Positions 8,273 through 17,568 are shown, counted from the first letter of the stretch. The stretch is 64,000 nucleotides of DNA from DATKMP01 sp963790045 (GCA_963790045.1 CAWBMS010000008.1:1-64000); one strand, 5' to 3'. A program made the numbers and translations. Notes: generated by a model from the letters alone, not told the origin.

Positions 8273-9774
8273 AAAATTCTTCTCGCCAGCAGCGAAGTCC
8301 ATCCGTATTCAAAAACCGGCGGGCTGGCGGACATGGTGGGCGCGTTCGGCAAGGCGCTGGCGCGCGCCGGGCACCAGGTTCGCATCGTCACGCCGCTCTA
8401 TCGCTGCGTCCGGGAAAAGGTTCCCCAAATCAAACGCGAAAACTGGCGATTTGATTTGCCGCTGGGCGCGTCGCGCGAGCAGGCGGAACTGTGGTCGATC
8501 GAGATTGAAAAGGGGTTGACGGTTTATTTCATTGACCAGCCGGAGTTTTATTCGACCGCGCCGGGTTGTATCAGGAACATGACATCAGCTATCCCGACAA
8601 CGCCGAGCGGTTCGCATTCTTTTCCAAGTGCGTGGTGAGCCTGGCGCGGTATTTGCCGTGGCGACCGGACATGGTCCACGTGAACGACTGGCAGACCGCG
8701 CTGGCGCCGGCGCTGATGCTGCATCAGCGGCGCGCCGAAGGGTGGGGGAATCCGCCGCCGGTGTGCCTGACCATTCATAACCTGGCGTATCAGGGAATTT
8801 TTCCGCCGGCCAACGTTTCCGCTGACAAATCTGCCGGGGAATATTTCACGGCCGAAAGCGCGGAGTTTTACGGGCAAATCAATTTTCTCAAGGCTGGAAT
8901 TATTTTTGCCGATGTCGTCACCACGGTCAGCCCGCGTTACGCGCGCGAAATCACGACCGAAGAATTCGGCGACGGGCTGGACGGCTTGTTGCGCAAACGG
9001 CGGGACCGGCTTTTCGGAATCCTCAACGGCGTGGACTGCGAGGAATGGAATCCTTCTGACGATCCATTTCTTGTGCGCCCGTATTCCATCGCGCGGCTGG
9101 CGGGCAAGACCGCGAACAAACTGGCTTTGCAAACGGAACTTGGCCTGCCCGTAACGGCGGACACGCCGTTGTTCGGGACGATTTCACGGCTGGCGGAACA
9201 AAAAGGAGTGGACATCCAGCTTGGCGCGCTCGAAGAGATGTTGAGCACGAACATGCAATTTGTCCTGCTCGGCAGCGGCTCGCCGGCCTACGAACGCGGT
9301 TACCATGAACTGGAGCGACGGTTCCCGTCCAAGGTCGCCGTGCGCATCAGCTACGACGAGGCGCTGTCACATCGAATCGAGGCGGGCTGCGATTTTTACT
9401 TGATGCCATCACGGTTCGAGCCAAGCGGCTTGAACCAGATGTATAGCCTGCGCTACGGGACGATCCCCATCGTGCGCGTCACCGGCGGGCTGGACGACAG
9501 CGTGATTGATTTCCGGGAGGACGCGGCGCTGGCAAACGGAATCAAGTTCCGCGAATTTTCAGCGCGGGCGCTGTCCCACGCCATCCGCAAGGCTCTGGCG
9601 ATTTACGCGCGTCCAGATTTGTTCCGGCGATTTCGCCAGACCGCGATGAAGGTTGATTTTTCTTGGGACCGGACCGTAGCCGAATATCTAAAGATTTACC
9701 GGGCGGCAAAGCGATTCGCAACCGGACGAGATTGGAAAACAGTTGCGCGACCAATCAAAGTCTTGCCGGGATGA
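8270..9774 (+). CDS. glgA: glycogen synthase (ADP-glucose type), one frame break
   Basis: GT5-family starch/glycogen synthase that adds glucose from ADP-glucose to alpha-1,4-glucan chains in the cytoplasm. The N-terminal MKILLASSEVHPYSKTGG has the substrate-binding K-x-G-G. WRPDMVHVNDWQTA and the C-terminal PSRFEPSGLNQMYSLRYGT are GT-B fold hallmarks. The frame breaks at about 8552, where one T appears missing (QPEFYF-DRAGLYQEHDISYPDNA when corrected). Length is about 500 residues after repair, as expected. The start codon lies at the edge of the inverted repeat at 8172-8272. Confidence 0.9.
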
Positions 9775-10320
9775 TTTCCCTGACAAACTTTCCCTGACAA
9801 ACGGGCAACAAATGTCTGATGCCAGTTTCTTCTTAATCAACTATAACAAACAAGTTTTATCTTCGTTGTGAACATCGTGTGTATAAGCCGCCGTCTTGCG
9901 CCCACCCTCGTTTGAGACGCGTTTCTTTACCCGCCATCCGCGCTACCCAAACCACGGTTATTGGCCTATTTTTTGAGGCTCGCGCGACCATCTCTCCATT
10001 GCCAAACGAACACCGTAGGCGCGCCTCGCACACCTTACGGCCCAAGTTAAGGGTTGGCATACCTTCTGAGCGCCGGGTTCGGGCGATAAACAGAACCCCG
10101 TCACCGCGCCACGCGCAATTCAAACCCGAATTGTTCCGCTACAACCTTGCAAGATTCAAGCGAACGCTGACCAAAGTCCATCCAGTGTCCATTGAGCCAA
10201 ATGCGAACACAAGACGCACTCCAGTAAAGACGACCCTTGTCGATTGTCGGCTGTTTTGTTTTGTCGTTTGATTTCATGTGCTTTGTATGGTGAACAGTTT
10301 ATGTTTGCGGCAGATGCCAA
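9775..10320. other. gene-poor stretch downstream of glgA
   Basis: I see no convincing gene here; the open frames look like chance frames without a start context or recognisable domain. At its start is a perfect 14-bp tandem duplication (TTTCCCTGACAAAC at 9775-9788 and 9789-9802). Base composition is lower in GC than the neighbours, which marks the beginning of an accessory stretch reaching to about 11,400. Confidence 0.5.
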
Positions 10321-10623
10321 TTAAGTTATGTGACCCCACTCCTTATCACGCTCTGACAATTTCAAAGACGTCAATTCAGGAGGCAACACCAGCTTGCGAC
10401 GCTTTGCCCATCGCGCCAAATCTTCCAATTCTTCTGGCGTCCTATTGCGACCGAGGCAGATTTCTTCTTTACTGCCGCGAACATAAGCCGTCCACCATAC
10501 AAAACCCCTTAAATCAACCTCCAACTTCTCGACAGCCGAGACAGGAAATTCATCACTATTTTTTCTTCCCCAACCGCCGCCCTTAGCAGTCATCAAGCTT
10601 TGCTGTATTTTCAATGCTTTCAT
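10321..10623 (-). CDS. small hypothetical protein
   Basis: A 100-residue basic protein with no signal peptide or membrane segment. The middle (VEKLEVDLRGFVWWTAYVRG...EICLGRNRTPEELEDLARWAKRR) has a compact alternating pattern and a C-terminal helix, so it reads as a real folded protein. I do not recognise the family. It lies just downstream of another unknown gene on the same strand, in lower-GC accessory DNA. Confidence 0.45.
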   Translation of the reverse strand: MKALKIQQSLMTAKGGGWGRKNSDEFPVSAVEKLEVDLRGFVWWTAYVRGSKEEICLGRNRTPEELEDLARWAKRRKLVLPPELTSLKLSERDKEWGHIT

Positions 10624-10640
10624 GAAACAATTTTAGCTAA

Positions 10641-11180
10641 TTAGTCCTTAAGAGCAGGGTTAGCGGCTGGCGGCAGCGCGGCCCTAGCGGGCCGCGCTGC
10701 TACCGCCACCCGCGGATCATCCAACACGGTCAATTCGAGAGGTTCAGCCGGTTTAGGTGCAGTAGGCAACAACACCACATTTGGCGCTATTGTGAGTTTA
10801 GCCAGGTATCCGGCAATGGTGTCCACCTTGTCACGCAACGACTCCATTTCTTGCTTCTCGATTTGCACATCTTGCTTGCCAGTGCGGAAACGTTCGTTGC
10901 ACATATCCAGCAGCATTTCTGTTTTCGACGCCAACAACGACCCGTCAACCTTATGGAAGCCGTCTTGTGAATGTGCCTTGAATAGTTCAACCATGCCCGA
11001 GAAGATTAGCCATCTTGCAAACTCGGATGCCGCCATCACATCACGACCCTCCTGAACTCTACGACGCAACGTGGAAAGCCTATTCATCGTCTCTGCGTAG
11101 AGACGCGACAAATTCAAGTCTGGTGTTTCGTTCGGTTGCACACGTAAAACAGTTCGGTTGAACTCTGTTTTACGTTGCAC
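10641..11180 (-). CDS. hypothetical helical protein
   Basis: A 179-residue, largely helical protein with heptad-like stretches (about 28-50 and 105-130), suggesting a coiled coil. The last 25 residues are Ala/Pro-rich (AARPARAALPP) and are encoded by a perfect GC hairpin, so they may be an added repeat rather than original sequence. An 11-bp inverted repeat (ACGTAAAACAG/CTGTTTTACGT) overlaps the first codons and could affect translation. Family unknown; it is probably transcribed with the small gene downstream. Confidence 0.5.
   Translation of the reverse strand: MQRKTEFNRTVLRVQPNETPDLNLSRLYAETMNRLSTLRRRVQEGRDVMAASEFARWLIFSGMVELFKAHSQDGFHKVDGSLLASKTEMLLDMCNERFRTGKQDVQIEKQEMESLRDKVDTIAGYLAKLTIAPNVVLLPTAPKPAEPLELTVLDDPRVAVAARPARAALPPAANPALKD
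10673..10700. repeat. perfect 12-bp hairpin in coding sequence
   Basis: GCAGCGCGGCCC, loop TAGC, GGGCCGCGCTGC. It lies inside the 3' end of the hypothetical gene above and is read in frame as Ala/Pro/Arg-rich residues. It has no T-tract, so it is not a typical terminator. Confidence 0.7.
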
Positions 11181-11341
11181 CTGTTAGCTCGGACGCTGCC
11201 TGTCTTGCGCCAAACTTTTTCGGTGAGTCCTACGACCACGAGGCATCTCTGCCCATTTGTTTGCAGGCTTTCTTGACCATACGCCATCGTTTAGCCCACG
11301 TCAAATTCTTTCAGCGTTCAACGAACACTGAGGAATTTACA

Positions 11342-12191
11342 CTATGTAAATATAACAAACATTGTATAGCTATAATAGGACAGGCGCTGAATCATGCTTT
11401 CTCGCTGAAACCCATTGAATTGACGCGCGATTTTGCGAACGAAAGTCCGCGGCACGATTCTGACCAAGGCAATCAACAATTTGCCCTGAAATCCGGGAAC
11501 GGCGACGACACGCCCCCGCCGAAAGGCCCGATGGCCGGTCCGCGCGACTTCCTCGCCGGTCATGCGACGCGTCCGGATCAGTTTCACGTTCTTGCTTCCG
11601 GCAACATTCCCGAAATTCGTCGCGGTCGGCCCCGGACAAAGCGCCGTGACTTTAAGACCGGTGCCTTCGAGTTCGCCGGCCAGCGCCTCGGTGAACGAAA
11701 GGACGAAAGCCTTGGTTGCGTAATAAATCGCCATGCCGGGTCCGGGCACAAAACCGGCGACGGATGCGACGTTGAGGATTCCGCCGCGCCGCCGCTCGAT
11801 CATTCCGGGCAGAAACAATCCGGTCAGTGCCGTGAGCGCGGTGATGTTGACCTGGAGCATTTCGAGCTGCCGCTCCAAAGGCAGCTCGTCGAATGGCCCG
11901 ATGGCGCCGAAGCCGGCGTTGTTGACCAGAACGTCCACTGAAGATTTTCCGCCCGGTCAGTTCATTGAAAATCCGCAAAGGCGTTTCGGACTGCGAAAGG
12001 TCGCCGGGCAGCACAACCACCTCGACATGATTTTCGCGCCGCAAATCGCCAGCGAGTTTTTCCAGAGCGTCCTGGCTGCGCGCGACGAGTATCAGACGGC
12101 AGCCGTCCGCCGCGAAGCATTTTGCCAGTTCCAAGCCGATGCCCGACGACGCGCCGGTGATCAAAACCGTTTCAGGATTTGCCGCGCTCAT
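11342..12191 (-). CDS. short-chain dehydrogenase/reductase, one frame break
   Basis: Classical SDR with the NAD(P)-binding TGASSGIG near residue 12, NNAG, and the catalytic YYATK (Tyr-x3-Lys). The C-terminal half resembles the DltE/YqjQ-type dehydrogenases acting on unknown substrates. The frame breaks near 11,945: the first part reads to FNELTGRK and the second resumes at DVLVNNAGFG, so one protein of about 280 residues is intended. Its ATG overlaps the lepB stop as ATGA, implying translational coupling. Substrate unknown. Confidence 0.8.
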
Positions 12192-13463
12192 TCCGCGCTG
12201 ACGGATTGCCCGACTCCAAACCGCTTGGTCAGCGGCCAATACACGAAGAACGATTTGCCAATGACGCTGGACGATGGAAAATCGCCCCAAAATCGCGAGT
12301 CGAGACTGTTCATCGTGTTGTCGCCCATCACAAAATAAGAATTCGGGCGAATCTGAAACGTCAAGCCCAGAGCCAATTTCTGAATCATCGCGTGGCCGAA
12401 ATAATGATTTGGCTGATATGGAAGTGTCTTGTCGCCCTTCGGCGCGTCGGAAAACGGAATATAGGTTTTCAAAACGCGGCGTGGATGCCGACAACGGCTG
12501 TCCGTTCACCACAAGGCGCCCCACGGGAACGGGTTGACCGCCAAACATCGGAACACCGGTGACCAGATAATCCTGTTTCAGGGAAATTGTTTCACCGCCA
12601 AGTCCAACCAGCCGCTTGATGTAAAATTCATCGGCGGGAATGTTGTAAAGACCGCGCATCTCCTCTGAAATTCCCCGGGTCTCGAACACGACGGTTTCTC
12701 CGCGTTCCGGCTTTCGGAAATTGTAAGTGAGCCGGTCCACGAACAAATGGTCTCCCGACTGGACTTTGAGTTTAATCACGTCATCACCTTTGTGAAAAAC
12801 CCTATCCGTAACGCGCCCCGTGCCGTCATACAGACCGGCGCGATACACCAATGGATCGGCCCCCGGCGGCGCTTCGCCAAAATCCGGCGGGAACCAGATT
12901 GTCTGGTGCACACCGCCAATGGAAATGCTTTGTGTGATGTTGAAAATCAAGAACCGGTGCATCGGGCTGATGCCGTCAACCCTGCCGTCCGCCGGCGCGA
13001 CGACGTGAACGTAGGAAACCCCCTCGAACCATTCCTTCACCCGTTCCCAGCCCGTGGGCATCCGGAATTGTGTGTCGCCGATCAAATTCATGGATGTCAC
13101 CCCGAACAACGTCGGTTGCATCGAGCCGGTGGGAATCTTGAAGGGTTGGAGGAAAAACGTGCGGATGCCCATCGCCACCGCCAGCGCCACGAGAAGCACC
13201 TCGACATTTTCACGCCAGGCGGGATGCGGATGCGGTTTGATCCATTTCACGGCCACCTGCTCCAAGATCCCCATCTGCTTCCGCAAATCCTGTTTCTTCG
13301 CGCCGGTGCTGATGGCGGTTTGCAGGCCAACAATCGCCCCGTTGACAATTTGAAGCGCCGCCGGCGTCAACACATCACGCTGCGCGTTGAGCAGCCGTTG
13401 AACGTGCTTGCGCAACGCACACGCTTCCCGAAGCGTTCTGGAAAACAGCCAGCGTAAAATCAT
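12188..13463 (-). CDS. lepB: signal peptidase I, one frame break
   Basis: Membrane protease that removes signal peptides from exported proteins. One membrane segment (about residues 88-107) precedes the catalytic Ser box PTGSMQPTL; the catalytic Lys lies in YIKRLVG and the family box GDN-x-NSLDSRFWG near the C-terminus. The frame breaks near 12,475 between GQPLSAS and LKTYIPF. At about 425 residues it is longer than typical enzymes, with an extra N-terminal helical region and a long insert between the Ser and Lys motifs. The last codons overlap the SDR gene (ATGA). Confidence 0.88.
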
Positions 13464-13605
13464 AATTTGTTGAACGATTTTGACACGGATTTCACGAATT
13501 TACACAAATTTATTGCGGAGAAAATACCCGCAACCGGGCCGAATGAAAGAAAATTCCCTTGCCGGGCCGCTGCTTGGGAGCACCTTGACACCACCACCAC
13601 CACGA

Positions 13606-13732
13606 GGTAGGGACGCCGCGCTGCGGCGTTCTCGGCGGTAAAGCCGCCGGAATCTTTGACCCACAAAATGATTTCGGCCCGTTCGTTGCGCCCGCTTTAC
13701 GGGCGCGGACGGCGCAGCGCACCATCCCTACC
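13606..13732. repeat. 127-bp palindromic element (family A)
   Basis: Ends are an inverted repeat (GGTAGGGA ... ATCCCTACC) as in the GH20 copy. Internal hairpins include GACGCCGCGCTGCGGCGTTC, GGCGG-TAAA-GCCGCC and GCGCCCG-CTTTA-CGGGCGC. The shared GGTAGGG termini with different interiors suggest one family of composite palindromes. Confidence 0.7.
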
Positions 13733-14057
13733 TGCGCCCCCGCAGCTTTTCGGGCGAAGGATGTCCCCTGCCCTGCCCTGTTGAGTGGTTGGCCGTCTCT
13801 CAAGTTGTCCCTCTCCAAATTGTCTTTTTTTCAATCGTTTTCGTGATGGGCGGTAGATGAGCTGAATCGGACAATGACACTTGCGCGCTTGAATACGCGA
13901 AAAAATTTCCAAAACGGAAATAATCCCAAATTTCTGTTGCGCTTGATTTCCAAAGGTGCTTATTCTGGTGCCGCTCGTATGAATCCAAAACGATACTCGG
14001 AGTCGTTGGGCGATTACGGAAATGTTTGTGCTCCCTTTTCCGCAAATGGTTTTGTGT

Positions 14058-14328
14058 TGCCCCGATTTATCCGCCTCTGCCCCGGTTTTGACAACGACTG
14101 CCCCGAATTTTGGTGGGGCGAGCATCCCCGCGAGCCGCGTTGCCCCGTGCCGAACCCCTCCCGCCCGGCCTTGGGCAAAAATTGCGCCGACCTTGAAATT
14201 GACTGCCCCGGCACCAAAGACACCTGCCCTGACAGCATGAGCCGCCGCCCCGGCCGCATCCGGTTTTGCCCCGACGCGCAGACTTTTGCCCCGTTTGTGA
14301 TAGCTGCTGCCCCGATTTATAGGACGCC
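14058..14328. repeat. degenerate 21-bp tandem array with TGCCCCG core
   Basis: The core TGCCCCG (or one-base variants) starts at 14058, 14078, 14099, 14141, 14183, 14204, 14225, 14246, 14267, 14287 and 14308, spacings of 20, 21 or 42 bp. About 13 units are implied. Bases between cores are poorly conserved. In the forward open frame the units read as heptads beginning Cys-Pro (for example CPGFDND, CPEFWWG, CPGTKDT). It is not a CRISPR array: the repeat is far too short and the period too tight. Confidence 0.75.
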
Positions 14329-14481
14329 GCGCCAGTTTTGCAACCTGCTGCCGGTGAGCAATTTATATAAAACAGCCCCCTCGCCCATCCTATCGGACAC
14401 CCTCCCCCGCCGGGCGGGGAGAGGGACGGGGTGAGATTTTAGCTTTCACTCTCAACTCTCAATCATTAACACCCAACTGCC

Positions 14482-14934
14482 ATGAAAACCAAAACGCCCC
14501 TGAAGAAGACCACGAATGACACTTCGGAACAACATGCGAAATATGGACCTGGGCAACTCAACGAGCACACGCGCGCCATCCTGAAGGTGTGGAAAGATCA
14601 TCGTGAGTTCCGGATGCAGGACACCACGTTCAAGGACTATGAAAAGGTGAGCGCGGAATATGACGGCCTGTTGAAAGAAATTGACTCCCGGGAGCGTGAA
14701 TTGGCGAAAATGCGGAAAGACCGGGAAAAGCTGGCGGTCAAACTGGGCCTGTTGAATGCCCGCGCCCGCAGCGGGATAAGCGGTTATTTTGGCCCCCAAA
14801 GCCCCGAATTCGCTCAAGTCAAAACCAGCGCGAAGTCCCACAAGGCGGTTCGCGCGGTCCGAAAGCCTGCCACCGCAAAATCCGATTTGCCGCCCGCGCC
14901 GCCGGCTCCTGCAACCCCCAACCCTCAACCATGA
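14482..14934 (+). CDS. hypothetical coiled-coil protein
   Basis: A 150-residue, highly charged protein. Residues about 45-95 (EKVSAEYDGLLKEIDSRERE and on) have heptad character and should form a coiled coil. The basic C-terminus ends in an Ala/Pro-rich tail (PPAPPAPATPNPQP). No signal or membrane segment. I do not recognise it. The next gene begins 6 bp downstream and shares the Pro-rich ending, so the pair is likely an operon. Confidence 0.55.
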   Translation: MKTKTPLKKTTNDTSEQHAKYGPGQLNEHTRAILKVWKDHREFRMQDTTFKDYEKVSAEYDGLLKEIDSRERELAKMRKDREKLAVKLGLLNARARSGISGYFGPQSPEFAQVKTSAKSHKAVRAVRKPATAKSDLPPAPPAPATPNPQP

Positions 14935-14940
14935 ACTAAC

Positions 14941-15660
14941 ATGAACACCAAACGCCCGCATATTCCCGTTCCCATCATCACGCACAACGGCGGACTCATC
15001 ATCGCCGCCGCCAAAGCACACCCTGAAATCGCCCTGCGGCTGGGTGACCCCTTCATCACCGCCGCCGACACGCTCTGCCAGAAAGTCACCGGCGATGTCA
15101 CCGGCCAGAAAACCGCCAAGGGCGAACTCGGCAAGCTCACCCAGGCGCAGACCGATAATTTGAACACGCTCCATCAGTGCATGGCGCAGGCGGCCAAGAC
15201 CGCCAAGCTCGCCTTTCCCGGCCAGACCGTGAAGCTGCATCAGGAATTTCAAATTGGCCCACATAACGCCAATGACCTCGGCTCCTATTTGGGCCGCGTG
15301 GACATCGTGCTTGGCTCCATCGCCAATGCCGCGAACCTGGCCGTGCTGAAGCTCAAAGGCTGGACGGATGCCGAGACCACGGCCATTCAAACCGCCCGCA
15401 ACGGCTTTGGCCCCGCCGAACAATACCGGGTCAAATCCATCAGCGGCGCGAAAGACACCACCACGCAAAAGAACGCCGACGCCGCCACGCTTTACGAAAA
15501 CATTTTGACCATTCAAAACGCCGCCGATTTGCAATGGCCGGCGGCCGACTCCGCCAACGCCGGCGTCCGCGGTGAATTTCTGCTCGGCATTTTCCCGCCC
15601 GACCACGGCGGGAACCATGCGCCGCCAACGCCGCCCGCGCCGCCAACACCGGCGAAATAA
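14941..15660 (+). CDS. hypothetical protein, source of the duplicated 3' end downstream
   Basis: A 239-residue protein of unknown family, mostly helical with many Ala, Gln and Thr, and a Pro-rich end (PPTPPAPPTPAK). The final part, NAADLQWPAADSANAGVRGE through FPPDHGGNH, recurs almost unchanged in a short open frame at 16168-16344. No signal peptide is seen. It follows the coiled-coil gene by 6 bp. Confidence 0.55.
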   Translation: MNTKRPHIPVPIITHNGGLIIAAAKAHPEIALRLGDPFITAADTLCQKVTGDVTGQKTAKGELGKLTQAQTDNLNTLHQCMAQAAKTAKLAFPGQTVKLHQEFQIGPHNANDLGSYLGRVDIVLGSIANAANLAVLKLKGWTDAETTAIQTARNGFGPAEQYRVKSISGAKDTTTQKNADAATLYENILTIQNAADLQWPAADSANAGVRGEFLLGIFPPDHGGNHAPPTPPAPPTPAK

Positions 15661-15712
15661 TTTTAACTGGAAAAACCTTACCCTTCCCGGCCAAATGTGT
15701 TAAATTATCGCC

Positions 15713-15907
15713 ATGAAAATGGAAACCGTTGAAATCCCCGCCGCCGTCCTTTCGTCTGTCGAGACGCTCAACGAACTTCAGGACTGGCTCACCGCGCAGA
15801 ATCCTGAAGTGATCGCGGAATTGCGGGCGGCGCGACGGGAGGATCTGGCGGGCAAGTTCAAACCCTGGAAACCCCGTCACCTGCCATGTCCTATCAAATC
15901 GAAATAG
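15713..15907 (+). CDS. antitoxin-like protein of a RelE/ParE module
   Basis: A 64-residue protein starting at an ATG preceded by an AT-rich stretch (TTAAATTATCGCC). Size, the helical middle (LNELQDWLTAQNPEVIAELRAARRED) and its position directly before a RelE/ParE-type toxin, overlapping it by 22 bp, make it the likely antitoxin that neutralises the toxin and represses the pair. The DNA-binding domain type cannot be named from sequence alone. Confidence 0.65.
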   Translation: MKMETVEIPAAVLSSVETLNELQDWLTAQNPEVIAELRAARREDLAGKFKPWKPRHLPCPIKSK

Positions 15908-16161
15908 GCGGCAAGGCCGACGCGCAACTCAACGGGCTGGACGCCGCCATCGGCGCAAGCGTGGAACGCAAAATCCAATGGCTCGCGGGAAACGCCGCCG
16001 CAATGATGCATCGCCGGCTCGTCGGAATGCCGGAGGATTTGGCCGGACTCTGCAAGCTCCGCGTGGGCGATTACCGCATCCTCTACTGGATTTATCCGGC
16101 CAAAAAGCTCGTCCGCATTTACCGCATCCAGCACCGTTCTGAAGTCTATCGTCAGCTCTAA
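15886..16161 (+). CDS. RelE/ParE-family toxin
   Basis: A 91-residue protein with the RelE/ParE fold pattern: a helical hairpin, then LAGLCKLRVGDYRILYWI and a closing strand with RIQHRSEVY. Members cut ribosome-bound mRNA (RelE) or poison gyrase (ParE); which applies cannot be told here. The gene overlaps its antitoxin by 22 bp, the usual coupled arrangement. The pair sits between gene 14941-15660 and a copy of that gene's 3' end. Confidence 0.8.
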   Translation: MSYQIEIGGKADAQLNGLDAAIGASVERKIQWLAGNAAAMMHRRLVGMPEDLAGLCKLRVGDYRILYWIYPAKKLVRIYRIQHRSEVYRQL

Positions 16162-16167
16162 ATTGCC

Positions 16168-16344
16168 ATGAAAATTCAAACGCTCCGTTGCCAAAACGCC
16201 GCCGATTTGGAATGGCCGGCCAGCGACCCCGCCAACGCCGGCGTGCGCGGTGAATTTCTGCTCGGCATCTTCCCGCCCGACCACGGCGGCAACCACACGC
16301 CGGCACCGGCTCCGACACCAACGCCGACGCCGCAAGCAAAATGA
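16168..16344 (+). pseudogene. truncated duplicate of the 3' end of gene 14941-15660
   Basis: A 58-codon open frame whose residues from QNAADLEWPASDPANAGVRG through FPPDHGGNH match the C-terminus of the protein encoded at 14941-15660, followed by a similar Pro-rich tail (PAPAPTPTPTPQAK). The upstream three quarters of that gene are absent. It lies 6 bp after the toxin stop. It is probably a remnant, although it has its own ATG. Confidence 0.8.
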
Positions 16345-16668
16345 GACACGAATTGCGCGAATTTTCACCAATTCCGCAATCCGAATGCCGCAGGGGCAAC
16401 GGGGCGCGGGCGGGCTCACACACGATGCCGGGCGATGACGGAAAGCAGACTGGTCGCGCAGAAATCAGCCTGACGTGACGGCGGCCCGGCAGGGCGGGCA
16501 AACGGGGACGGAATTTAAATGGCGGCTTGCTCCCGAATGCCGCTACGCCGAAACGGACGGGTCGCGCTCTCCGCAATTCGAAATTCGCAATTCGAAATGG
16601 TCAGGGCTTCTTTTCCGGTTTTCATTTTGGGTTGGACGTTTGGGGCTTTTGGCGGTTGAATTAATCAC
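16345..16668. other. intergenic DNA with repeat fragments
   Basis: No gene is visible. It begins with a degenerate copy of the ACGAATT/AATTTTCAC repeat (16,347-16,372) seen also near 13,480. Close to its end is a tandem of ATTCGAAATTCGCAATTCGAAAT (about 16,577-16,599, partly palindromic). A short GC-rich block separates them. Composition falls sharply towards the next gene, which is AT-rich. Confidence 0.5.
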
Positions 16669-17568
16669 ATGACAACGGCAATAAGCCATCATTTCAATCC
16701 GCAGGTCTATCTGCGGAAATTTACAAAAATTTGGGATGAACTTTGGCAATACAATTTGGCGAGCGGGACAATCGAAAAATCTACGCCGCAAAATTGCGGG
16801 TGCGAGGACTATTACAATTCAGTTGCCTTGAAAGAAGGCGGGCGCGACGACGAAACACTTGAGACGGCATTTCATCCGCTCGAAAATGAGTTACCAAAAC
16901 TTTTCAAGGCAATTCGCAACAAAGAAGAAATGACAAACAATTTGTGGAATTTATTTTTCGATTTTGCAGCAATTCAAGACGCACGAAGTCCGGCAAGAGT
17001 CGGTGCAATTGACGATTTTTTAAGCCAAATCCATCAGGTGATTCTTGAGATAGGTTGCAAAAATTCACCTAAATTTCAAAAGGCATTTGCTTCGCTCGGC
17101 GTTGATCCGGCCAAAGTTCCAAACTATGTAGAAATGAAAGCAAGCAAAGGGTCTGCACTTCTGCACTCGCTTCAACCGATTTCATTGGCTTCTGAAATTT
17201 TTGGCGGGATGAATTGGAATTTCATTCATGCACCGGCCGGTAAATTCTTTTTTACAAGCGACAATCCAATTTGTCGCTGGAATCCGCTGGAAAGGCGAAA
17301 CATTCGTGGCGAAGAACTGACTGACCAAGAAATTGGAATCACTTTTCCTCTATCACGAAAGGTTTGTGCTTGCGTTGATTTGAAAAATAAATGGACGGAA
17401 ACCCACAATGAAATTTCAGCCGAAGTGGTGGATACGATCAACCATCACACAGTTCGAAATGCGCGGCATTTTATTTATGGCCCGACAATGGACGCGCAAA
17501 TTGCCGGACTTGTCCAAGAAAAGTTTAAGAAGAGCCAGAGTTCTTGCCAGCCGATTGAAACCAAGTAA
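16669..17568 (+). CDS. DUF4238 family protein
   Basis: A 299-residue protein with the DUF4238 signature: an N-terminal H-F-N-P-x-x-Y-L-R-x-F (SHHFNPQVYLRKF) and a later FFTSDNPICRW. The family is widespread, patchily distributed and uncharacterised. The gene is markedly AT-richer than serS, glgA or lepA around it, suggesting recent acquisition. No signal peptide. It is followed 9 bp later by a secreted NHL/Ig protein, but a shared function is not evident. Confidence 0.75.
   Translation: MTTAISHHFNPQVYLRKFTKIWDELWQYNLASGTIEKSTPQNCGCEDYYNSVALKEGGRDDETLETAFHPLENELPKLFKAIRNKEEMTNNLWNLFFDFAAIQDARSPARVGAIDDFLSQIHQVILEIGCKNSPKFQKAFASLGVDPAKVPNYVEMKASKGSALLHSLQPISLASEIFGGMNWNFIHAPAGKFFFTSDNPICRWNPLERRNIRGEELTDQEIGITFPLSRKVCACVDLKNKWTETHNEISAEVVDTINHHTVRNARHFIYGPTMDAQIAGLVQEKFKKSQSSCQPIETK

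Larger units (their letters stand above)
13464..14481. other. repeat-rich intergenic kilobase
   Basis: This 1-kb stretch between lepB and the next gene has no gene I can support. It holds a fragment of a dispersed repeat at about 13,475-13,510 (CACGGATTTCACGAATTTAC), a 127-bp palindromic element, a 21-bp periodic array, and a GC-rich inverted block at about 14,395-14,432 (CCCTCCCCCGCC/GGCGGGGAGAGG). An open frame spanning 13874-14434 runs through the array, but its coding status is doubtful. Confidence 0.6.

Noticed and set aside
9857..10271. Two overlapping open frames on opposite strands
   Set aside because: Both have Arg-rich, low-complexity translations typical of chance frames in GC-rich DNA.
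11140..11230. Integron attC site near the small unknown genes
   Set aside because: Some GTTAG/inverted-repeat resemblance, but the required core sites and spacing are not met and no integrase is visible.
14058..14328. CRISPR array
   Set aside because: The conserved core is only seven bases, the period is 20-21 bp, and no cas gene is present.
13874..14434. Cys-Pro-rich 186-residue protein
   Set aside because: The frame runs through the 21-bp array and intergenic repeats and has no recognisable domain or clear ribosome site, so I do not call it a gene.
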